Source: Clarkia xantiana subsp. parviflora (Eukaryota; Streptophyta; Magnoliopsida; Myrtales; Onagraceae). Taken from it: a stretch of 64,000 bases of DNA. Every line of letters begins with the position of its first letter. Positions within the stretch are counted from its first letter, which is position 1. The stretch covers positions 12,255,683 through 12,319,682 of the forward strand of contig JAPTYO010000015.1 in the NCBI GenBank assembly GCA_036873135.1, read 5' to 3'. The notes under the pieces were generated by a model. That model worked only from the letters and a program-made list of their open reading frames with translations. It made no database searches and was not told the origin of the DNA. Shown here in pieces: positions 45,836 to 55,376 of the stretch. Position numbers and translations under genes: made by a program.

Positions 45836-48800
45836 ATGGCTCAAGAAACCAATGTTGATGACCCCCTTTACATACACCCCTCAGACACCACTGGCCATAT
45901 GCTCATCCCTTTCCAACTACAAGGAACCTCCAACTATCATGTTTGGAGCACATCAATCAGGGAAGGCTTACTGGTGAAGAACAAGCTTGGTTTTATAGAT
46001 GGCACATTCACAAGATTGGATGTTAATGTCAATGATAGAGTGAAATGGGATAGGGCAAATGCAATTGTCAAGGCATGGTTGAGGAACACTGTGGCCAAAG
46101 ATTTGGTGAATGGTTTGGTCTACAACACAACTGCTTCTTCTATTTGGAATGACTTGAAGGAGATGTTTGATAAAGTGGATGGCACACAAATCTTCCAATT
46201 AACAAGGGAGATTTATCAAACATCTCAAGGAGTGCTCTCTATCACTGAGTACTTTGCCAAAATGAAGCAACTCTGGGATGCCCTTGCTTCCATTGATGAT
46301 TTGGATCTTCAATGTGCTGGAGACATTGCCATTGTCAATGAACACAAGGAGAAGCAAAAGTTGATGGCATTTCTTCTTGGACTGAATGACTCCTATGGAC
46401 ACATTAGGAGCACTTTACTTATGAGACAACCACTTCCTTCCCTTAGCATTGCCTTCTCTGTATTGGTACAAGAAGAAAGCCAAAGGACCATCTCTGGTTC
46501 CATTGGTGATGTGGGTGAGGCAACTGCCTTGTTCACTGGAAAGCATCCATCCTATGGTGGTGGTAGAGGCAATGGAAGAGGATATGCAAGGGGTAGAGGC
46601 TTTGCTAGAGGCAATGGCAATGGCATTGGAAGAGGAAATGGCTTTGGAAGAGGCAACTTCAATCCTTCAAGTCAGAGACCAATCAATACTTGCAACTATT
46701 GTGGCAAGAGAGGTCACATTGAAGACAATTGCTACATCAAACATGGCTACCCATATGATCACCCAATTCATCAAACCAATCCAAATGCTCCTAAGAGGAA
46801 TTGGAATTCAGCCAACATTGTTGAAGAAGGGGGCAACTCAAGCACAATTGAGCATGTGGCAGCCAAGGACAAAAGGATATTTCATGGCACAGCTGACAAA
46901 AGAATCCAACATGTTGCTGCCCATAATGATCACTTTGATCATACACCCCTAAGCTTTGAGGATATGGATCAAGCTCATGTCAACATGGCAGGTATATCTA
47001 GTGATTCTATGGTTTGGATAGTTGACTCAGGTGCTACTAACCATATCACTCATCAAGTTGAGTGGCTACATGATTTGAAGAAAAGTGATTCAGATCACCA
47101 ATATGTGCACTTGCCAAATGGTCACAAATGCAAAGTGACTCATGTTGGTTCTTGTTCTTTCTCAAGTGGATTTACCTTGACCAACATACTCTTGGTCCCT
47201 GACTTCAAGTTCAATCTGATCTCTGTATCTAGGTTACCTAGCCAGTTAAATTGCAAAGTGATCTTTACTTGTGATCATGTGTTACTTCAGGGCCAGAGTG
47301 GCAAGTCCATGGTGATTGGGGAATGGAATAGAGGACTATACACTTTGAAGGATGTGGTGCCTTCAAGCCCAAGGAAGTTGGCAGCTGCTTGCTTGGAGAA
47401 TAAGGATGAAGTATTGAGATGGCATAGGCGTTTGGGCCATGTCTCTGAACAATATTTGAATCATTTGGATGTTTTAGGCTTGAATAAGACATATGGTTGT
47501 ATCAAACAATGCACTATTTGTCCTCTTGCAAAACAATCTAGATTTTCTTTTCCAACCAGTGATTCTATTGCTTCAAAGCCCTTTGATTTGGTTCACATGG
47601 ATTTATGGGGTCCTTACAAAGTGCCTACCTTCAAGAATAATCAATACTTCTTGACCATTGTTGATGATCACTCAAGGGCAACTTGGGTTTACTTGATGAG
47701 GCACAAAAGTGATACTTTCTTGCACATCAAGAATTTCTTAATCATGGTGAAGAATCAATTTGGAACAATGGTCAAAACTTTGAGGAGTGATAATGGAACT
47801 GAGTTCATCAATTCTGTTTGCAAAGGTTTGCTTCTTCAATTTGGCATTCTTCATCAAACAAGTTGTGTGCATACACCACAACAAAATGGAAGGGTGGAAC
47901 GCAAACATAGGGACATCCTCAACATTGCTAGAGCTATAAGATTTCAAGCATCCATGCCTTTGAGGCATTGGGGGTATTGCATACTCAATGCTTGTTACTT
48001 ACTCAATAGGCTTCCCACCTCTATCTTGAAGTTCAAATCACCTATTGAAGTGTTATATGGCAAGACTCCTTCCCTTCATCACTTGAGAACTATAGGTTGT
48101 CTATGTTTTTCAACCAAATTGAACAACCATGACAAGTTTAGTCCAAGGGCTGAACCATGCATCCTAATGGGATATTCAACATCTCAAAAAGGATACCTTG
48201 TGATGAACATTTCAAACTCAGTGTTTCATGTATCAAGGGATGTTCATTTCCATGAGGATATTTTCCCCTTTAGCATGTCTAAGGATGCTCTAAAGGCTCT
48301 TATTCCATCTTGCTTGGGAGTCAAGCAACCACTTGAGGATTTCCCACCTGAGAATCCATTTCATTTTGACATGGAGATATCAACCAACACTCCTCCCATT
48401 GAGGTTGTCACACCTCAAATGGATGATCAAGCACCTCCAATTGAGGATCAACCACCTCAACAACCAATTGAAGAACAAGCACCCCAACCTTCCAATCTGA
48501 GAAGGAGTCTTAGAATTGCACAACTACACCCACCACCTCCTAGGAGAAGTGCAAGGCTTGCTGAACTCAAACAAAGATCAAGTTCAAATGCTATCTTTGG
48601 AATGGAGAAGTATGTCTCCTATGACAACTTGGGTCCACAATACAAATGCTTCTTGGCTGCCCTTGACAAGATCAAAGAGCCAACCACATATAAACAAGCA
48701 ATCAAAGACCCAAAATGGATCTTGGCCATGAAGGAGGAAATGCAGGCACTTCAAAACAACAACACTTGGGAGCTAATAGAACTCCCACAAGGCAAATCTT

Positions 48801-50287
48801 CAATTGGTTGCAAATGGGTATTTAAGGTCAAATACAATTCTGATGGTTCCATTGAAAGATACAAAGCAAGGTTGGTTGCCAAGGGATTCACTCAAATTGA
48901 AGGGACTGATTTTAATGAGACATTCTCCCCTGTAGTCAAAATGGACACAGTGAGGATCATATTAGCTTTGGCAGCTTCCAAATCATGGGGATTGTACCAC
49001 ATGGATGTAAACAATGCTTTTCTTCAAGGTGACCTAAATGAAGAAGTGTATATGGACATTCCCCAAGGTTTCAATCATTCCAAGTCTCTTGAGGGATATC
49101 CCAAACTTGTGTGCAAGCTCAACAAGTCCTTATATGGTCTCAAACAAGCTTCAAGACAATGGAACATCAAGCTCACTCAAACCTTATTGAAGAATGGTTA
49201 CAAACAATGTGCCTCAGATCATTCCTTGTTCACCAAGATACAAGGTGATGACAAAGTTTTTCTTCTCACCTATGTTGATGATCTTCTAATCACTGGCTCC
49301 AACACCAAGATGATCAATCAATTGAAGAACACACTCCAAACACACTTCAAATTGAAGGACTTAGGAGATTTGAGGTACTTTTTGGGACTTGAAATTGCAA
49401 GGTCAGATAGAGGTCTTGTAATCAACCAAAGGAAGTATGCAATTGAACTCATTGAGGATGCTGGCCTAGGGGCTGCAAGGCCTGCTGAAACCCCTATGGA
49501 GTTCAATGTCAAACTCACCACACATGAGTTTGACAAAGCAACTAATTCAAACATTGATGATACACTCTTGGAGGATGCCACTTCTTATAGGAGGATCATT
49601 GGCAAGTTGCTATACCTTACCATGACAAGGCCAGACATTAGCTTTTCAGTGCAAAGACTCAGTCAATTTGTTGACAAGCCAAAGAAGTCCCATCATGATG
49701 CAGTCATAAGAGTCATCAAATACATTAAAGGCACTCCAGGGCAAGGATTGATCTATCCTTCCAACAACAAGCTCAATTTGAGTTTGTTTTGTGATTCTGA
49801 TTGGGCTGCTTGCCCTTTTAGTAGGAAATCAGTGAGTGCTTATTGTGTCAAGCTAGGAGAAGCTATGATAGCCTGGAAGGTAAAGAAGCAAGACACAATT
49901 TCCCTATCAAGTGCTGAAGCAGAGTATAGATGCCTAAGAGTTGCAATTCAAGAGGCACTTTGGGTGGGAAGAATCCTCAAGGAACTTGGCATACAAGTCA
50001 TTCTTCCTATCCCAATCTACACAGATAGCCAAGCAGCTGTGAAGATTGCAAAGAATCCCATGTTCCATGAGCGCACCAAGCACATTGAGCTAGACTGCCA
50101 CTTCACAAGACATCATATTCAACAGGGATTCATAGGTGTCCATTACATTCCTTCAAAGGAACAACTTGCTGACTTGCTTACCAAGGCATTGGTCAAGAGT
50201 CAACACTTAGCTTTGCTAAAGCTATATGGAATCAAGGATGTGTTCCAAGAAAGAAGAGAAGAAGAAGAAAAGGATGGGAGAATATAG
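45836..50287 (+). CDS. intact Ty1/copia gag-pol polyprotein (1,483 aa)
   Basis: Start chosen at ATG 45836 (MAQETNVDD), the first ATG in frame after the leader. Gag with the copia-type N-terminal region; Gly/Arg/Asn-rich stretch; zinc knuckle CNYCGKRGHIEDNC at residues 286-299; aspartic protease DSGA from residue 397; pre-integrase HHCC (RLGHVSEQYLNHL...CTICPLAK); integrase core (VHMDLWGP, LRSDNGTEF near 652, NGRVERKHR); RT with catalytic YVDD at 1146-1149; RNase H (CDSDWAACPFSRKS at about 1319, SSAEAEYR, IYTDSQAA). Family order protease-integrase-RT-RNase H defines copia. All catalytic motifs are intact and no stop or frameshift is present. The stop codon TAG overlaps the first bases of the 3' LTR. 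Short LTRs suggest an Ale-type lineage, which I cannot confirm. Confidence 0.96.
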   Translation: MAQETNVDDPLYIHPSDTTGHMLIPFQLQGTSNYHVWSTSIREGLLVKNKLGFIDGTFTRLDVNVNDRVKWDRANAIVKAWLRNTVAKDLVNGLVYNTTASSIWNDLKEMFDKVDGTQIFQLTREIYQTSQGVLSITEYFAKMKQLWDALASIDDLDLQCAGDIAIVNEHKEKQKLMAFLLGLNDSYGHIRSTLLMRQPLPSLSIAFSVLVQEESQRTISGSIGDVGEATALFTGKHPSYGGGRGNGRGYARGRGFARGNGNGIGRGNGFGRGNFNPSSQRPINTCNYCGKRGHIEDNCYIKHGYPYDHPIHQTNPNAPKRNWNSANIVEEGGNSSTIEHVAAKDKRIFHGTADKRIQHVAAHNDHFDHTPLSFEDMDQAHVNMAGISSDSMVWIVDSGATNHITHQVEWLHDLKKSDSDHQYVHLPNGHKCKVTHVGSCSFSSGFTLTNILLVPDFKFNLISVSRLPSQLNCKVIFTCDHVLLQGQSGKSMVIGEWNRGLYTLKDVVPSSPRKLAAACLENKDEVLRWHRRLGHVSEQYLNHLDVLGLNKTYGCIKQCTICPLAKQSRFSFPTSDSIASKPFDLVHMDLWGPYKVPTFKNNQYFLTIVDDHSRATWVYLMRHKSDTFLHIKNFLIMVKNQFGTMVKTLRSDNGTEFINSVCKGLLLQFGILHQTSCVHTPQQNGRVERKHRDILNIARAIRFQASMPLRHWGYCILNACYLLNRLPTSILKFKSPIEVLYGKTPSLHHLRTIGCLCFSTKLNNHDKFSPRAEPCILMGYSTSQKGYLVMNISNSVFHVSRDVHFHEDIFPFSMSKDALKALIPSCLGVKQPLEDFPPENPFHFDMEISTNTPPIEVVTPQMDDQAPPIEDQPPQQPIEEQAPQPSNLRRSLRIAQLHPPPPRRSARLAELKQRSSSNAIFGMEKYVSYDNLGPQYKCFLAALDKIKEPTTYKQAIKDPKWILAMKEEMQALQNNNTWELIELPQGKSSIGCKWVFKVKYNSDGSIERYKARLVAKGFTQIEGTDFNETFSPVVKMDTVRIILALAASKSWGLYHMDVNNAFLQGDLNEEVYMDIPQGFNHSKSLEGYPKLVCKLNKSLYGLKQASRQWNIKLTQTLLKNGYKQCASDHSLFTKIQGDDKVFLLTYVDDLLITGSNTKMINQLKNTLQTHFKLKDLGDLRYFLGLEIARSDRGLVINQRKYAIELIEDAGLGAARPAETPMEFNVKLTTHEFDKATNSNIDDTLLEDATSYRRIIGKLLYLTMTRPDISFSVQRLSQFVDKPKKSHHDAVIRVIKYIKGTPGQGLIYPSNNKLNLSLFCDSDWAACPFSRKSVSAYCVKLGEAMIAWKVKKQDTISLSSAEAEYRCLRVAIQEALWVGRILKELGIQVILPIPIYTDSQAAVKIAKNPMFHERTKHIELDCHFTRHHIQQGFIGVHYIPSKEQLADLLTKALVKSQHLALLKLYGIKDVFQERREEEEKDGRI
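50246..50282 (+). promoter_or_regulatory. polypurine tract of the copia element
   Basis: A long A/G run ending AAAAGGATGGGAGAA directly before the 3' LTR, also coding the EERREEEEKDGR end of the polyprotein. Its inverted copy lies at 41805-41841. Confidence 0.85.
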
Positions 50288-50558
50288 AGTATATAAGTTG
50301 ATATGCTCACATTGCATCTTGTCATTTACACTTGCATTTACTTCTATCATGTCATTAGATGATTGTATAAGGTTATTATATGGTGCATATATCATGTAGT
50401 ACATGTTACATGGTGTATGCACCTTGGTGCACCAAGTTGGGCACATAGGATAGCTAGTCCTAGTTGGTGATCCTTATCACCTAGTATATATAGTTTACCT
50501 ATTGCATTGTAATCCCTAATCATCAATCAACAAATGATTCAACCTTCTAAAGCTTTTA
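50283..50558 (+). repeat. 3' LTR of the copia element (276 bp)
   Basis: Identical by eye to 40805-41080; followed by the AAAAA duplication. Confidence 0.93.
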
Positions 50559-50563
50559 AAAAA

Positions 50564-52276
50564 CTAAGGAGAAACACATCAAGTAAAACAATGTTCAAAG
50601 AAAATGGGCATTGTTGGATAGAATGCGCAAATTCGACGCAAGGCGTACCATTGCCACTCAGCAGTCAGAAACACACGTCCAGATGGGAACCGTTACCCCT
50701 ACTCAAACTCACCAACAAATACACTTGCATCAAATTGCAAGGAAAATGGGAGAGGTAATTTACAAATCCTCCTTAAATATGGACACTGCCACACGACAGT
50801 TACCAAGGGAAATGCCCAACGCTCGTCGCAAGAACGGGGGCACGTCGCGAACACGACTCTTACAAAGATTCAGCGGTATCCTACTTACAACAGATACTCA
50901 TCACACCCGAGCAAAGAAATACGGTGTGACCGCCAAGCGACATGGGGGGTACCGAACGATCAAGTGCTTGACACCCCACCTAACTATAGAGGAGAAGATC
51001 GGAAGGGAAAGGCCTCGCGAACCCGCGACACCACTCTTCCTAAGAGGAAGCCGCATATGAGGAAAACAACCTCAACATCCTATACGGATTCAACACAGGA
51101 TATTAACATCAGGTATCGCCCTCGAAAGGCGATCTCTTCTACCCAAAAAGGTCCAGGTAACCGGCATATTGCCGAAACTCGAATGAGAGGTAATAACTCT
51201 ATGCAAAATACAGAACTGAATAGAACAGACTACTTGGGTAAGATATCTACCCCCGAATAGTCTGATTTATTCAGAGTATAATGCAATCTGAACGGAACAG
51301 ACTAGTCGCGAATAGTCTGATCCAGTCATATTGACATTACAAGCTGAACAAAACGAAATAGCCGAACCTGATATGAGGATCGAATAGTTCAGTGTAATCT
51401 AGTCCAGATGGACGACATAGCATGCGAAAGAGCCATATGAGGAGACTTATAGCTCCATTTTATTCTCTGACCAATATATATCTCGAATCAAAGCAAAGCA
51501 ATTTGAGACAGGATACATACAAATTTGAGACATAAAAACGCGCCCTCCTTAGTTGACAACACCAAGTAGGGGCTACATACAACGCTCTCTTTAATTTTCT
51601 ATCTACAAACACTCTACTTAGGCATCTAAGCCAAGTTGCGGTCACATATATATCACTTGCATCGTCGCAGCATGTCTCCAAGCTAATGACAGTACACGAT
51701 GTTTTGTCGAACGAATTACTCAAACACCAGATCTTACCTTGGAAACAACACCAAGTAACGATCATATACGTATATGCGCATCATACTATGGACGCACCGA
51801 CGCGCATCAACTAGAGAATGCAAACAGCGATGTGTCAATGAACACATACTGCTAGGGACATTTGAAAAAGTTCCATGCCTAACATGCGTCTTCAATCAAA
51901 AAGAGTATTCATCCTAAAATTTCAATACATGCACTAATTGAATAAGATTGTATATCCTCATCTATTCTCTATCATATTACAAACATTGCAACTAAGGAAG
52001 TGCATGCCTTTTCACATGTACATTACTCACGTATACACCATACTCTAGAATTACACCAAGTACCAGACTCTATACATATAACTTGCATCAACAATACAAG
52101 CTATTATGCTAAACACAACAAGCGACCTATATTACACACCACCTGCACGTCGACACTCAACGTCAACAACGAGCAATCAATACGCTCTCTCTCTCTCTCT
52201 AAATCTATTATGTCTATTCTAAACAACAACAACAATATATTAAATCCTTGAAATTTCTCCAAGGATTATTAGTAAC
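50564..52276 (+). other. degenerate internal region of D, continued
   Basis: Short plus frames only. One near 50600-50640 (FKENGHCWIECANS) resembles the second half of a gag zinc knuckle, which would suit a gag relic at this place. A (CT)n run lies near 52184-52200. No intact gene seen. Confidence 0.4.
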
Positions 52277-52735
52277 ATGGCGCGACATCCCCAGCTCAGG
52301 GCAACCCCAAGATCACAACGACTATTCTTTGGGATTTTAAAACAAGATGCGGTCATCTACAACGTGGTGCGACATCCTCTATACGAGGGCAACCCCAAAC
52401 TAAATGGTGCGACATACTCCATGCGAGGGCAACCCCGTGAAAACATGTCGCGACATCTTCTATACGAGGGCAACCCCATGTCATCTTGATGCGGACTATG
52501 AAACCCAGTACATATTACTAAACACCCGGGCGTGAGTTCACCCCCACATTACATGGCGCGGCATCCTCTATACGAGGGCAACCCCATGGGAACCGACTAT
52601 TAAACACAAGTAGCGTTCATTACTAAACACCCTGGCGTGAGTTCACCCCCACATTACATGGCGTGACATCCTCTATACGAGGGAAACCCCATGAAGCATG
52701 GCGCGACATCCTCTATACGAGGGCAACCCCATGGG
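52277..52735 (+). repeat. 38-bp repeats GCGACATCCTCTATACGAGGGCAACCCC
   Basis: Seven copies, some adjacent and some spaced (about 52277, 52363, 52404, 52445, 52554, 52660, 52697), each starting CATGGCGCGACATCC-like and ending GGGCAACCCCATG. Two related copies lie near 18885-18985. Confidence 0.8.
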
Positions 52736-52900
52736 AACCTACTACTAAACACAAGTAGCGGTAATTACACCGGCAGGAGCGTATCCTGAGATCATCGTTA
52801 TAAGTGATGCATCGAAAAACTCACCAAACCTACAAGTTGAGTCTTATAAAACGTTACCTTGGACGTGAATAAGTAACAGAAACAAAACACTTCAATTTAG

Positions 52901-53375
52901 CAAGTAGTGTCTTACCACAAATTCGCCTTGGAGTGGACCAAGAGACAGAAAAAGCTACAAGTAGTATAACACGATCTTGTACATCCCTTGGAATAACCAG
53001 GTAGAGGTGTAGTAGAATCGCAAGATAAGTACAGGAAGAGCCAAAGGAACATCTTGCCTCAACGCTACAACGGGGGTGCCCAAGTAGCGGACATAAAACA
53101 CATCCAAATTAGCAAGTCGTGTCTTGCCATAACGTCGCCTTGGAAGGGACCAAGAGACAGTAAAAACTGCAATTCCTATAATGCGTTCTTGTACAGCCCC
53201 CTGGAGTAACCGGAAAGAGGTGTAGAAGCATCGCAAGGCACGTACATGGATTAACCAGCAGAATGCCTTGCAATAACGTTACGCGGGGTGTTCCCAACTA
53301 ACAGATGGAAAAACTCACCAAATTAACAAGTAGCGTCTTATCACAACGTCGCCTTAGAGTGGACTAAGAGACGGT
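52901..53375 (+). repeat. about 213-bp tandem repeat, three copies
   Basis: The segment CAAGTAGTGTCTTACC...CCTTGGAGTGGACCAAG recurs at 52901, 53113 and 53327, spacing 212 and 214 bp, with shared flanks such as TTGTACA and GGTGTAGAAGCATCGCAAG. A diverged partial copy precedes it near 52831. No gene seen here or up to 53820. Confidence 0.75.
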
Positions 53376-53819
53376 AAAAACAAAAGTCTCGCCTCGCCGA
53401 GACAGATCTCCTATGTACGTGTAAGGGTCTTGCGTAGTACTACCCACAAATGCCATGTACCAGGATAAGGGTCTTGCGCATTACTACCCATAAATGCCAA
53501 GTATCATTGCAATGTCTTGCGCGTTAATAACCACGAAATACGGCAAGCATACTACTCATCTACTCAACTCACACCTATGTATTACGCCATGCCTTGGGAT
53601 AACAAAGAGGGGTGCGCAAACGCAAGGACTCACGTCTCCTTACTACAACTACGGATACAACATCCAATCAGAGGACGAGTCTCAACTCTATAGTCCAAAC
53701 CATATGGACAACTACGATAACAAATGTATGAAAGATTACTAATAAGTTATCATGCATTACTAAAACATCTACAATAGGTCTATATGACAACGTCAAACAT
53801 CAAAGCATAATGATAAAAG

Positions 53820-54200
53820 AATCATGGGGACAACACCCCAAACACAACCTCAACGTTCTTTATATGCTCTCTCCTGCACAGCCTGCAGGGCAAGGATATA
53901 CAACTCACCATCACCATCAGACTTCTTATCAGGTGCAGCAACCTCAAGAACAGCGACATGAACCCGACAAACAAAAGTAGAGGCCTCCAACTCCACAACC
54001 TTGGGCATACTGGCATACATCCTTAGAATCACTTGGGGGAGCTTTGCAATCCCCATACGAACAATACCAGACACCTTACACACACCAACCTTAGGTATGC
54101 CCAAGTGCGAACCCTACGCAAAAAGGCGCCCATATTCAAAGGAGAAGGGCACTGACTCAAAACCAATAATGTAACCATCTAGAATACAAACCAAGGTGTC
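53820..54200 (-). pseudogene. fragment of a D-type antisense gene (coiled-coil region)
   Basis: Minus-strand frame at 54104-53850 ends VVELEAS...LALQAVQERAYKER, similar to VVALESE...VALQAVRERALEES in the split gene's last exon (5110-5504). No start, no end; cut on the right by element E at 54274. Short, so homology is moderate evidence only. Confidence 0.45.
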
Positions 54201-54273
54201 GCGCCCAGGCGCAGCAAGTCACGTAACTCCAACCAAAAAACGGATAAGAACAACAATTTCAGTGGAAGAATAC

Positions 54274-54951
54274 TGTTGGATCACGGTTGGAACTCTGGTA
54301 CGTTCTTGACGGAAGTCTGAACTCCTTCGCTCCAAGTAATCCTGCAAGAAGGGGATAGACCGGGCGGTGACCCAGAATCCCTCTCCGATGCTTAAATGAG
54401 TATCTTGATGTAGGCTAGCAAGTATCAGTATGTGAATATGAACCTATCAATCCTGAGGTAACTTCTTCCTTTATATAGGAGAGGAGTTACCCCAGTTACC
54501 TGTTGCGATAACTGCTGGGGGCAGTTAGCCCACGTTCCGTTTATCTCGGCCACTTGCCCACGTTCCGTCTTTTCAGGCCACTTCCCCACTATATCGATAG
54601 TGGCCGTGTTTCCCGGCCTCGTTCTCTGGTGGCAAGTCCCGACGGATATCGGGGACTCCAGAGTTATCTCCTTTGGTCACCGATCGGGGCCCCTTCTCAT
54701 CGGGACAGGGCCAGTCTTCTCAGGGATTTAATATCGGGGCCTACTCAAAGGCATATCATCAGGGCCTACTTAAAGGCATATCATCGGGGCCTACTCAAAG
54801 GCATATCATCGGGAGCGTTCAACTCGTATGTCGGGATCGACTTTGTCGGGTCCTATTGTATTGGTCTTCTAATCCTCTTTTAGGGCCCAGTGGGCTTACT
54901 TCGCCGTTTAGTCGTCGTTAATGGGCCTAACGGCTATATCGAAACCCATCA
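54274..54951 (-). repeat. 3' LTR of element E (678 bp)
   Basis: Same TG...CA form and internal order as the other Tat LTRs. TATA box (TATATAA, minus strand) at 54471-54477. Fewer U3 subrepeats than in A-C (about 54536-54590); a different repeat, GGGGCCTACT(C/T)AAAGGCATATC, occurs in three copies at about 54736-54810. Confidence 0.92.
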
Positions 54952-54994
54952 TTTGCCCCCAAGACACGAGGGACTTATAGTTCGTCGTGTCTTC
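54952..54994 (-). promoter_or_regulatory. polypurine tract and conserved block of E
   Basis: TTGGGGGCAAA (minus strand) at 54952-54962 beside the LTR, and the same following block as in B and C with few changes. Confidence 0.85.
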
Positions 54995-55224
54995 CAACTC
55001 CGAACATCTCGATATTCCGAGGATAACCACCGAATCCGAAAAGATTTCTCGATTACTCAACTATTAAATGCGATGGGTGATGAAGCGACGGCTTGGGTGC
55101 CCGTGCCTGCTTTTCTGAAAAAGCGCTTTCTAGCCGTTTTGTCCCTAGTGTTTCGACGATTCAGGTTGAGGCGTTTCATCTTCAACGGTCCGGATTGCAA
55201 CGTCTCTTTGGTTATCCTATCTCC

Positions 55225-55231
55225 TATAAAA
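55225..55231 (+). promoter_or_regulatory. TATA box of the antisense gene in E
   Basis: TATAAAA 152 bp before the ATG at 55377, aligned with those in B and C. Confidence 0.68.
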
Positions 55232-55376
55232 CCCCAAATCTTGGCACTATTCAGTTCTCCTCTACTGTTTCATTCTATGTATTTTCAAAAGCTCAAGCTC
55301 TCCTTTCTAGTCTGATCAACACTCCGGCGACCAGGATCTCCGACCATCAAGATCATCCTTTCTTCTCCGATTCAAC

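Larger units (their letters stand above)
40805..50558 (+). mobile_element. young Ty1/copia element with an internal inverted self-copy (palindromic)
   Basis: Two identical 276-bp LTRs (40805-41080, 50283-50558) flanked by AAAAA on both sides (40800-40804, 50559-50563). Inside: primer site, leader to 41532, then an inverted copy of gag-to-3'-LTR (41533-45700), then the rest of the leader, full polyprotein and 3' LTR. The inverted arm matches 46387-50554: both are 4,168 bp with no indel, separated by 686 bp. The two arms differ at only two places I found. The shared outer target duplication says the whole thing integrated as one unit, or that the inner copy arrived afterwards in a very short time. 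Confidence 0.92.
38453..54273 (+). mobile_element. old plus-strand Tat-like element D (degenerate, carries a copia insertion)
   Basis: Runs from the probable LTR at 38453, through a degenerate gag-like interval (38970-40799 and 50564-51260), a repeat-rich 3' interval (52277-53375) and a minus-strand coiled-coil gene fragment (53820-54200), to the point where element E inserted. That order fits a plus-strand Tat element with an antisense gene at its 3' side. No long frame survives. Confidence 0.5.

Noticed and set aside
45135..46952. Frames of 167 codons on both arms of the copia palindrome
   Set aside because: Alternate-frame shadow of the gag/zinc-knuckle region, mirrored because the arms are inverted copies.
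40805..50558. Two independent head-to-head copia elements
   Set aside because: Only one outer pair of target duplications exists, the left copy lacks gag start, primer site and a second LTR, and it lies within the leader of the right copy.
40805..50558. Pure assembly artefact
   Set aside because: Not excluded, but the arms carry different changes (a stop and a Val/Ala change) and the outer duplication is perfect, so I kept it as a finding with a stated test.
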